This document shows positions 47,594 through 57,681 of a DNA stretch of 64,000 nt, in pieces. Below the pieces are notes generated by a model. That model saw only the letters and a list, made by a program, of their open reading frames with translations. It did not search any database and was not told the origin of the DNA. Origin of the DNA: Lentinula raphanica (lineage: Eukaryota > Basidiomycota > Agaricomycetes > Agaricales > Omphalotaceae); assembly GCA_027919835.1 (NCBI GenBank), contig JANVFP010000035.1:486489-550488 (forward strand), in the 5' to 3' direction. A program made the translations under genes and the position numbers. Position 1 is the first letter of the stretch; the number at the start of each line of letters is the position of its first letter.

Positions 47594-47993
47594 TAACTGA
47601 CTCCATAAATGATAGAAGGAAGACATAACAGAGGGTTTTCTAGAGATGGGAAAACCCTCGGAGGTTGATGTCAGATGCAAGCCGTACACAACGTGGCCGC
47701 TCAGGGTAGCATCCGTCGGTGGACAGAAGCATGTCGGCATGTGTATGTCGAGAGGGTGTGCGTTGAGATAATGGAGGACCGAGGTTGGAACCTTTGGTTT
47801 GGAGCTGTGAAGTTGGGTCTAGACGTGGGGTTGGCTGGGCAAATATGAGTTCTTGAGGATGATAGGCAAAAGTTGAAGTTTCTGAAAAACAAGAACGAGG
47901 AGGGCCGCAGAGTCAACAATTGCAGTTTCTTGAATGAGACAGAATACGCACAAGGATATTCTGGATGGCAGACCACGTCATTGTGGGCTCCAG
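47594..47993. other. Spacer between two foldback copies
   Basis: 400 bp without a recognisable gene. Together with its flanks it forms a large imperfect stem-loop because the two copies are inverted. Confidence 0.55.
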
Positions 47994-48275
47994 CATCAGG
48001 AAAAATATTCTCATCTCTAGAGTCCCCAGAGATACCCCCCAATTCCTAGGCTGCTCAGAGATTTTTGTGAACTTTGAAAGATCAAAAAACATCCTAGAGA
48101 TCCTGAAAGATCCTGAAAGCATCTGAAAGCACCAGAAAGCACCAGAAAGCACTAGAAAGCACCCAGAGAATTTTTAGAAGCCTCAAAGAACTCAGATACT
48201 CTAGGCTCTCTGAGACTACCTAGGAATTGGGGGGTATCTCTGGGGACTCTAGAGATGAGAATATTTTTCCTGATG
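47994..48275 (-). mobile_element. Foldback/MITE-like element, copy 3 (282 bp)
   Basis: Same 282-bp family, in inverted orientation relative to copy 2. The arms are almost identical. Flanks are AG on the left and CA on the right, so no clean target duplication is visible. Confidence 0.85.
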
Positions 48276-49281
48276 CATCCCTATATATTGATTCCTCAAT
48301 CTCTGATTCCCTTCCAAATCCCTCCCGGCCTTCTGGTGTCCCGGCGCGCGCGCAACATGAGAGACCAAAACAAAGAATTCACGTGAGGACAAGAGTTGAG
48401 ATCCAAGAATGAAGGAGGTTTAGAGGTGAGAGGAGGAGAAGTCACGGAGGGAAGAAGGGCATACTAGGGTCTGGAAATGGCTGCAAATTTTCCTCCAGCG
48501 GTGCAGTTAGATCCTTCTGGGCAGAATCATTGATCCTGCACCTCCTAGTGGGTTTGAGCACCCTCTTCCACACCCATAGACATGCCTACCATCTTCCTTT
48601 AAGTGATTTGCATGCTTTGAGGGGGTTATTTTGACGCGTTTGTTGCACCGGTGGTGGTTCTGAAAAGAAAAGCGCGAAAGCACATGACACCAATCGTGCG
48701 CCGCCTACGGGAAAAATTGGTGATGCCGAGGGTCAGAGGATGCCGCAGGCGTCCACTGACCTCCCGAGGGTGCGGAACCAAATGTGCCGAGGGTTTTCCT
48801 AGGTTTTACTCAAAATTGTGTAAAATTCAGTGATGAATCTCACTTTTCAGACTTGATTTTTAATGAAATCATGCAGGTATGTACAGTATTGAGTACAGGT
48901 GTATGTATTATGGCCCAGGCTGGATCAGTACACACAAAAATTTTCACTGAAAATTCTGGGTGCTATGTGAGCGCTTAATTCAAATTTTTTGCGCGCGCAA
49001 GCGCGCGCCTAATATTACAAATTGGTCACCACAATGTTACGAGTCCGGAATGAAATGAAGGAATCGTCCTATAGCCCGTTTGGCGTGGGAAATCTGTCAA
49101 AGTGAAATTAAAAATCGCCTTTTTGGGTTTTTATCGCTCGATTTGGACTATTGCCACGTTATCTCATGTAGTCACGTTATCTGAGTTTTATGTGTTCACA
49201 TTATCTCACACTCCCGGTGCCTTCATCCCGCCAGGTATAATATGGCCGATTATCATCTTGGATTTTTACTTTCCTTCCTCC
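48276..49281. other. Intergenic, no gene recognised
   Basis: Contains a GCGCGCAAGCGCGCGC palindrome near 48991 and a second GC-rich run near 48344. No coding exon is supported. It ends in the 5' flank of the P450 pseudogene. Confidence 0.5.
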
Positions 49282-51954
49282 ATGATGGATTTACGAACGA
49301 CCATGATGAGCTCTCCTCAATCCTTTGTCTTCTTTTGTGTGGGACTTGCGTGGATAGCCTGGATCTTCTACCCAAAGTTACTAGCATGGAGGTCTCGTGT
49401 GGTAATGGTATGATAATGTTCTCATTCTCCCCATCCTGTGTTCAAAAAGATCTTATAATTTGCCAGCTCAACGCAATTCCAACTGTTGGCCCAACTGGTT
49501 TCCTCGCTGGATTCATTGGGACCTACAAATTCTTCACTAATGCTCGAGAAATTCTACAAGAAGGATATCAGAAGGCACGTCCAAAACTCAAATCCTAAAT
49601 CCCGTTCAATTGCCAACAACTATGAGCAGTATCCAAACCGTATCTTCAAGATTCCCCAAATGGACCGCTGGGTAATCATCGCTAGCGGACGCGAGCTGAT
49701 TGAAGATCTCATGAAGGCTCCTGATAACGAGCTTAGTATGATTGATGCAGCAGCGGAGGTGAGTCTTCAACTGTGCTTACAGATGAATCTGTGCTAAACA
49801 ATTTCTAGACACTCCAACTTGAATACACAATGAGCAAAGAGGTCGTCATTCATCCTTACCACGTCGCTATTGTGCGCACTCCTTTGACCCGCCATATCGC
49901 AACTCGATTTGCCGAGGTACGGGATGAAATTGTCTCTACATTTGCACACCATATACCCCCACGAGACGGTGCGTGAATATTTCTGTGGTCCAGCAACCTT
50001 TCTGATTGAGGGACCGGATAGACTGGGTCAAGGTACCGGCCTACAAAACGTCTTTCCAGATCGTAGGCTGGACTGCCAACCGCTATTTTGTTGGACTACC
50101 TCTATGTGCGTCGCAGAGTGATGATCCATTTATGTTTTATTAATTCCTTCCAGGTCGTGATCCTGACTGGTTGGTTCGTGGGTCTGCTCATCCCCATCAC
50201 GATGTCCAGTCTAATGTCGACCGTTACTAGGACTTGAACACGAACTTTGCGGTTGAGGTATTCATGTCCTCTATGATCATCAATCTCTTTCCGTCATTCC
50301 TGAAACCGTACTGAGCATTATTCTATCATAAAGTCGATGAGGTTAATACTAACGCAATCGATACAGGATGGCCGGTCGGTTTCTGACACGAATGCCTTCA
50401 AGTATGAGACGGGCCAATCATCATCTCAGACCCATCATCGAAGAATGACTTGCGAAATAAGAGGAATATAAAACGAAGGACTGGCCTGGAAAACCCGTCA
50501 GTATCAATGCATACTGAGAAGAAAACCCACTAACTTTACTCGTATCCAAGAATGACCTCATTTCGTGGCTCTTGGAAGAAGCCAAGGGCGAACAACGTAC
50601 GGCGTCTGACCTCATCATGCGCGTTCTCGCCATCGAAGTCGCTGCGATTCATACCACAGTGAGTTAAGCGATACTTTTACCTGTAGAACTTTGGGTCTGA
50701 TCATCGTTCTAGAGCACGGTACGGTTAATCATCCTTTCCACCTTTTTACCAACCTCCTAATCCCCCAGACAGGCTTTTTGCAATGCACTTTACCAGCTCG
50801 CCACACATCCAGAGGTATTCGCTTCCCTGCGTGAAGAGATAGAAGCAACCGTCGAAGAATCAGGTTGGACGAAGGAAGCCATTGGTAAAATGCGCAAGCT
50901 TGATAGTTTCGTGAAAGAAACACTACGCTTTTCTCACTACCAAGCGGCTCGAGTATCCCCTGGGAGAAACTTGAAGCCAAAATTTATGCAAAATATAATT
51001 TTTCGTACCTCTTTTATTCATTGAAAATAAAATTTGATCCTCTAAGAGAAAAATAATGAACAGAATGTACGAAAAATATCAATTTGAATGCAAGATTTGA
51101 CTTCTTTGACCAATGGGGAAAATTTCCCAATTTTGCTAAAATCCCACAGACAATTAGTTAATTTTTTCCGCCGAGAAAGGAAATGGGCGATGAGCGGGCG
51201 CTCAGATCCCCCAACTGGCTCTGATCGCCCATTTCCTTTCTCGGGGGAGAAAATCATCAAATTGTGTGCGAAAATTTAATGAAATTGGAGCATTTTTCTT
51301 AATGGTCAAAAAGACTAAATTTCGCATTCAAATTCATTTTTTTGGGACATCGTGTTCTTTATTTTCCTCTCAAAAGATAAAATTTTATTCTCAATGAATA
51401 AAATAGGTGCAAAAAATTCTATTTTGCATAAATTTTGCCTTCAAGTTTCTCCCAGGGGATACTCGAGCCACTTGGTAGTGTCTGGCGGTGGTGGTTGTTA
51501 GTGCCCTCTAACACAGTTGTTTTCAACTTGCTGTTTGCTGAATCGTTTGCTTCCCAGTCGTCAACAGTCGGAAAGTGCTGAAAGATTTCACGTTTTCAGA
51601 TGGGACGACTGTTCCTGCTGGAGTGACTGTTGCGGTGCCGGCTTTCATCCATCATCATGAAGAGGTGACAAGAACGGTCGTCATCTTTCCGATCCTGGAT
51701 TTGTGCTCATGCTAGGATCATTTACAGGAGCGATATGAAGACCCGTACACCTTCGACGTGTTCCGGTTTTACAATATGAGGAACCAGGAAGGTGAAAATA
51801 TGAAACACCAATCCATCTCTCCCTCCTTGGATTATATCATGTTCGGCAATGGGAGACATGCATGGTCAGTTCTCTCGTTTCCGTCCTTCTCTCTCTCTCG
51901 CTCTCTTCAAGGGGGAATTTCATGCTCATCCTGCTTTTCAGCCCAGGACGATAA
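49282..51954 (+). pseudogene. Microsomal cytochrome P450, broken by stops, MITE and truncation
   Basis: The N-terminus is a membrane anchor (SFVFFCVGLAWIAWIFYP), followed by AIPTVGPTGFLAGFIGTYKF and FKIPQMDRWVI, typical of agaricomycete P450s. Later exons give GRDPDW-LDLN, MIINLFPSFLKP, a WLLEEAKGEQRTASDLIMR I-helix approach, and the K-helix ETLRFS. DFTFSDGTTVPAGVTVAVPAF, DPYTFDVFRFYNMR and FGNGRHA come next. The heme-ligand Cys is regenerated by splicing to CPGR, but the next codon is TAA (51952-51954) where F-x-A should follow. Two in-frame stops, TGA at 50446 and TAA at 50458, lie in IIEE-LAK-EEYKTKDWPGKP. A 546-bp CACTA MITE sits in the K-helix exon. The intron at 49575-49629 has a GC donor. 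Non-functional with confidence. Confidence 0.9.
50935..51480. mobile_element. CACTA-type MITE (546 bp) in P450 exon
   Basis: Inverted repeats of over 100 bp start CACTACCAAG(C/T)GGCTCGAG at both ends. The element is flanked by a 3-bp direct repeat TCT (50932-50934 and 51481-51483). Terminal CACTA plus a 3-bp duplication is the classic signature of the CACTA (En/Spm) superfamily. Removing it rejoins the conserved P450 K-helix sequence ETLRFS-G, confirming the borders. The AT-rich interior has an inner inverted repeat (GGAAATGGGCGAT / ATCGCCCATTTCC) around 51177-51238. No transposase. Confidence 0.88.
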
Positions 51955-54108
51955 CGAGGTATAAAGTCGGTTCTTAGTATAATGCCTTATGACAGGTCAC
52001 TTAGCACGAACACAGAGTACGACTTCACGGATTCGTCAATCAAATTGTATTTATAGCGAGGTGTGGGGCGTTGTCAGAGATTCCGCACTATCTTATATTT
52101 CAAGTCGAACGCAGTCTTGTAAGATCTTTTAGATCAGCAATACTGGTCAGCAGAACGAAGTGACACGGATATACCAGTCGTAAGATCTGGACTAAAGGGT
52201 TTGTTTTGAGTGGCTTCCACTCGGATAAGGGTTTTTAGGCTCGGAAAGCAACGGAGTACCAGACGTTATGGTAGACCAATCGATTCCGCTCCCGGGTGAA
52301 GCAGTACTGATCACTATTCTCAGTAAAACCTCGAAGATCACGCAGATCACCAATCACTACGTGTCAACTTGAACAGAGCCACCAAAACTCTGCACGTTCA
52401 CTCGGCACAACCTGAGACCAAGTCCTCTGTATCTCCGGAACGGAGTCTACCTTCAACTAGCAAGTGACAGACACCAAGTCAAACCACTCAAAAGTCGGGC
52501 TTATCGCGATGAAGTAACACACTTAATCTGCAAGGTCCGGTACGGCTTAGAAGCCTTTACTCCCACGTATGGATGAAAAGGATTACCAGTTCAGAGAGAT
52601 CTGGGCGCGAAACTTGTTTCATTTGTGCGGATACAGGTCTTTAAGTACACTACGAAAAGTCCAATACCCGTATTTGTCCTTGATCTAGTAGATCTAGCTA
52701 TTTCTACGGACGGAGTCCGATAATATACACTTAAATGGTAAAATATGACTGAAACGATACAAACACGCAAGGAAATAGTAAAGAAAACAGAAAAAAAATG
52801 AAACTTGTCCGTATTTCGTCGTACTTTCGCCAGATCTAGAAGACCAAGCAAGTTCCGACCATGGTCTGTGCGGCCTCCACATGCTAGGGTGCCTAACTCG
52901 TCAGAGCGGCTCCTGCCTGTGTTGCTCAAGTGTTTCCGACGAATTTGCTTCCGCGGAATGGTAGTGGTCTTCCCAAGTTAATGAGATAGACTCGTAACAG
53001 CGGTTGATCTCGCGGATCAGGTAGGTCTGGTCCGTAGCTTTCGAACGGTATGCATATAGCCTGGTGTTCTGGAGCGGGCAACGAAGATAAATGCTTCAGA
53101 AGTGTCTTCCGTAGGTTTCCGCGCGTTTCCGTGAGTGCTGGTCAAAGCTGTACATAGCATACGCTATATCCCAGTTTAGAACTTGAACATATGCGTGTTT
53201 CCGCTGCGGGTTTCACCCGTACTGCCACGGAAATGCTAGATCATCACGTTTCCGACGGTTTCCGCTACTTTGCGTAGGGTTTCCGTGTGGTAACTCGTCC
53301 GGATAGGCTCTCATCGTGTCTGATCTGCTAGATCAAGTGAAATTTCCGTCATCACAGCCAAGTACCAAACTCAGTTGTGCCGATCCGGCAGATCTTGATA
53401 CTCAGTCGATATTCCCTTGGTGTGCTCGTACCAGTAGTCAGCATTCTTGAAGGATCCCCGACCAAGGGTGCGAGCAATAGCTCTAAGTGGATATTCATGG
53501 CTGATCCTGCCAAAGGATCTGTATCCTAGCTTATACTGATACAAGTTTGACTGCTAGTTCGGGCTCACTACAGTCCTTATTGATACTATGCAACGGTCTA
53601 AGTTGATCTTTTTGATCATTGCACGCCTGCGCGGAAAAACCGCGCAACATCTCCCCCAAACTAAAGATCTGACCGTCCCCGGTCATCGCTATGGGTAGTG
53701 TAGGCTCGTATCCCTTGAAAGGAGTGGTACTGTAGCTGATCCGACAGATCAATCACTTTTTCCGCAACATTCTGACTTGATTATACCCGGTGATCTAACA
53801 GATCAAGTTGATCCGTTGATCTTAGCACCGGTACCGACAACTCCGCTGTCCTCTTGTCGAAGACGCTAAGTCCTCGGTTTGTTACCGGCGCTTAATTTCC
53901 GAGTGTGATATCATGACGTAAATCACGCTTCTAATTCTATCACATCACATACACACTTCCTCGAAACAACTTCTTTTCAACATTTTACATACTATCCCTA
54001 TGCCTAGGCCTGGGATTAGTAAGTGCTGACAAAGGTTCAACGGACTTGGAAATTTTCTAAGTTCGTTTCTTCCTTTCCTCTCCCATCGTCGTCCACGTCC
54101 TCGACACG
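51955..54108. other. Start of foreign block: non-coding, palindrome-rich
   Basis: Over 2 kb without a coding exon that I can support. It abruptly follows the truncated P450. It is rich in TTTCCG words and carries at least five perfect TGATC-N5-GATCA palindromes plus degenerate ones. It could be a long terminal repeat or untranslated region of a large mobile element. Confidence 0.6.
53651..53684 (+). promoter_or_regulatory. CTCCCCCAAACTAA motif plus hairpin, copy 1
   Basis: CTCCCCCAAACTAAAG followed by a GACCG-TCCC-CGGTC stem-loop (53671-53684). It lies 425 bp upstream of the gene at 54109. Read on the minus strand it looks like a polypurine tract (TTTAGTTTGGGGGAG). Confidence 0.65.
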
Positions 54109-56824
54109 ATGGCTTCAACTTCAAAAGGCTCTTCAAGTAGACGTCCTCTTCCCAAAGCTTCCACCGCCTCTTCCACTGTGCCCTATCCGCGGAAGAAACT
54201 GTCAGTTCGTCCCGTAGATACGTTGGACTTCGATGCCGTCCACCACGTTCATTTCGACCGCTCTGTTCGAGAGCTGGGCAAGGTCGCCAACGATTCCGAC
54301 GCAATATTCCTTCCAGCATCCGCTGAGGAGTGCTCCATACTCGTCAACCGTTGGAAACACAAACCCAACAATGCCAGTCCCGCGTTTAGCTTGAGACGCT
54401 ATTCCCATCCTGACGATGTGGATTTTAAAGAGCTCATGGACCAGGTTTCCGGCGAGACCCCGCTTCAGACTTTTTATCCTGCTCAGTTGACCTCCTTCTG
54501 CACCACCTTCGCGACCGGGTCCGTCTCCACAGGCGAGGCCTTTCAACTTTATCAAGCCCTAGCCTTCCTGCAGCGCGGTTTTTCGCGAATTATCCGTGGC
54601 CATCTCGCTAAGAGTGAGATCCATCGTCGCCTCTTAAAATTCACCAGCCTCTCCAACTTTTCTCATAGCCTGGTAAGCCTCCTCGACCCCCTTCCCTCCA
54701 TTTTCTTGCTCATCCCCTTTGGTAGCAATACTACCAGTTGTTTTGGCACGGTCACAGTAACTGCCCCCTTGTCGCGCCTCTGTTGGTAATCCTCATCTGC
54801 GAATTCTGCGAAGAACACCTGACAGAGGCCGAGTACGCTGAACGAGTTTATGATGCAAGGATTAGAGATGGTCCAGGCATGAGTCTTAAGACTCGCGATC
54901 GTCTGCTGGTAAGTCATCGCCCGTCTTCCTTAATCCGGGCTTGCTAACGTCCTTGCTCAGGAGGACATTACCGAGCTTTTTGAACTCCAGGACCTAGCTC
55001 TGCCTATTCCGCTCGATCCTTCGACCAGAGAGGGACAACTCATCCTCACCATCGCCAGTCAGGGCTCCCGTGTTGACCAGATCGTTCATCCTTCCTCTAA
55101 ACGAGCTCTTTTTCCTGACCCGGCTTTTGCAGTGCCATCGCCAGCACCCCAGGCTTCCTCTTCCTCGGTACCTAAACGACGCCTGCGACCCCTGTCTCCG
55201 GACTTCGACCAGCCCATGGTTCCTCCTCTGACTTCCAGCTCTCCCCAGTCTCGTCCGCCTCCTGCGAAGTTTCCGGTTACCCCAGATCCCCTTGTTGGGG
55301 ATGCTGAGGAGGAAGATCTCACAGCAACCGACGTGTTCAAGGATCCTGGTTCTCCTGAGGTGTTGATCATTCGTCCAAGCATTGCGCGTGCCGCCAAGGC
55401 GAAACCAAAAATCCCTGAGGAATTCCGTAAAGTGCCTGCTCCTTCCTCCGTCCACAAACGCGAACATTCTCCACCCAGCATTGCCCTTTCTTCGTCCACT
55501 GCTGCCCCGCCAACTAAGAAACGTCGCACCCAGAAATCCGCTGGTAAGGCCCGCGCGGAGTCCCTAGTCCCAGCTCCTGAGGAATCGTCTCCCAAAGGCG
55601 AGGAACCCTTCCGTATTCAAGAGGGGGAACCGGATTACTTTACCGGCGATGATTCCCGAACGTCCACTCATTCTCGCTTTCTCACCAACCCGACTTTTAA
55701 ACCAAAGGCTCCTTTTTCCGAACTGATTCGCAAGACTGTCGCCCAGAACCCTCGCGCTCCCAAGCTACCTTTCCTTCGTCGTCCCAAGTGGAAACTTTCA
55801 GACGAAATGAAGAACTTTGGGGCCTTCATTAATTCCGCCGACACCTCTTTCTCACTGCAGGGCTTAAGTTGCTACAATTACCTGGCTTCTCGACCGTTAC
55901 AACCATCGCACAGTACCACCCTTCCATCTCCGGAGGCTCTGCACTCCCCGCATAACTGCCTGACCTGCCTTAGCAGAGGCGTTGTTTGTGAAGGCGGCAC
56001 CAAGATTGGGGGGCCCTGTGGGCACTGTGATCGCACGCATCGCAACTGCCCCAGTTGCCTTGGTCTGGATGAGCACCGGGATCGATTCCTGGCCATTCAT
56101 AACGCCGTCCAAGGCTATCCCACTGGTAAGTTGGTGCTACCCCTTCAGTCTTAACTCCCTCTAATCTTTAACAGGTTATTCCGGTTCGTTGGACCGATTT
56201 CGAGATACCCTCGACGAGATGCGACACATTACCACCTCTTTCGAAACCATCTTTGGCGATGTCCGCCGTCGTCTCGCTCAGAACTTACAAGAGATTCGTA
56301 CAAACGGGTTTGACTTCAACGTTGTGCTTTCCAAATGGGCTGATGAGAACCCGAATCACCCGCTCGACTACGACCTGCTTACTTGGCTCGCGACCTTCTT
56401 TGGGTGGGATTCGGCCTGCAACCTTTCCTCATACTTGGTTGATCCGGCTGATTCTGCACGGCTGGAAGAATTCCTTCAATCCAACGAGTTCCCTTCCGAC
56501 GAGCCCGCTGCGCCTCCCATTCCAGCTTTGGTCAACACCTCTGCGGCTGACCTGACCTCAGCTCCTCGTTCTCCTCTCACTTCTCCCTTGATACCTCCAG
56601 AGCCGATCCTCCGTTCCCGCCGTCGTCCCGCTGCTGCAGTGCCAAGCAACTATTCGTCCGACTCCAAATTCCACACTCCTCCCGCATCTACCACAGCCGA
56701 CGACGAGATGGATGTCGAGGAGGGGACTTCGCGGGCCTCAGTGGCTCAGGCCTTGGTTACCGAGTACGATGATAGCGACGAGGACGGAGTAGCAGGGATA
56801 ATACCGACGACGAGGTTCCGGTAG
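54109..56824 (+). CDS. Unrecognised Cys-rich protein of the foreign block
   Basis: Exons 54109-54672, 54738-54908, 54961-56125 and 56175-56824 join in frame to 849 residues. The N-terminal part (to about residue 190) looks globular, with VHFDRSVRELGKV and TGEAFQLYQALAFLQRGF. The middle is Pro/Ser-rich and disordered, with Lys/Arg clusters (PTKKRRTQK) that could be nuclear-localisation signals. A Cys/His cluster, CLTC...C...CGHCDRTHRNCPSC, has the spacing of a metal-binding knuckle. A helical segment (FETIFGDVRRRLAQNLQEI) and an acidic tail follow. I recognise no family. The zinc-knuckle-like cluster plus basic region fits a nucleic-acid binding or Gag-like protein of a mobile element, but that is inference. 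It ends cleanly, has clean introns, and shows no frameshift. Confidence 0.7.
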
Positions 56825-57581
56825 AGATCGCGCCACCCTCAACTCTGAAATCGCCAAAGTCTCGTAAGTAGGGTAGCAATGGACTTATGCAGTTCCCGAA
56901 TCTTTGCCTTCGTAGATTAGTGATCGGACTCTCATCTAGAGCCAGACTAATTCTACTTCACAATTTGTACTCCACTTTGCTGTATATAGTGCCTCATCTC
57001 CTGGTCTCTAGTAACTAGTAGACCTCCTTGAATGTCAATGCCCAGTGGGCTTTATCTTGTCTTTTGCCTTGTCTGAGATTTCCTGCAGAATTCCTAAGTT
57101 GAAACTTCAAGACACTTGAGATATCCCTAGGATGTCTTCTGAGGTTTCCCTTAACCAGCCTATAAGTTAATGCCTCAAGTTTTCCTTGGCTGTTACCTGA
57201 TAGAACCCCATAAGTATCTCATTGACCTATGTTGTTCTTCTAAGTATCTGCCTTAGACATTCTCTGTCCTTTCTGAGTCTGTTGCATTACTTTTCCGCTG
57301 TCTTTTCTGCCCGAATTGATGTCTGATCTGCTAGATCATTGTGATCTGCTAGATCAGACTCATCAATGTTATTTCTTCGGTTATCAAGTTGGTGGTTGCA
57401 GCCTCATATGGCATGTTAAATCCATTGGGCTTTACAAATTGCACGCTGCGTCGGTTTTAGATCTGAGTTTTTGCGCTGTACGCATGCTTGAGCTGTCAAT
57501 GAACACAGGTCTTTCAGATCTCGTAAAATTTTCATGAAATTTTCGGAAATTTTCGAAAATTCTTGAAACACCGTGTGTCCC

Positions 57582-57615
57582 CTCCCCCAAACTAAAGCTC
57601 AGCAGTCCCCTGCTG
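57582..57615 (+). promoter_or_regulatory. CTCCCCCAAACTAA motif plus hairpin, copy 2
   Basis: CTCCCCCAAACTAAAG followed by CAGCAG-TCCC-CTGCTG (57600-57615). Same loop as copy 1 but a different, still fully paired stem. Lies just upstream of the TATA box at 57636. Confidence 0.7.
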
Positions 57616-57635
57616 ACCCGAAGCATCGGAAAAGG

Positions 57636-57642
57636 TATAAAA
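57636..57642 (+). promoter_or_regulatory. TATA box of the 57682 gene
   Basis: TATAAAA, 46 bp before the ATG at 57682. Confidence 0.6.
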
Positions 57643-57681
57643 GCCCTTGATCTAAGAGATCCGACTCCCAACTCAACGAAA

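Larger units (their letters stand above)
56825..57681. other. Non-coding spacer between the two foreign-block genes
   Basis: About 860 bp. Holds two tandem perfect palindromes (57324 and 57342), the second CTCCCCC motif with hairpin, and the TATA box of the next gene. No exon is supported. Confidence 0.6.

Noticed and set aside
48991..49006. GC-rich palindrome near 48991 as a regulatory or recombination site
   Set aside because: A single occurrence in otherwise plain sequence, with nothing else to support a function.
53000..53700. Matched LTR pair around the CTCCCCC motifs
   Set aside because: Sequences following the three motif copies on the minus strand differ from one another, so I could not define repeated LTRs.
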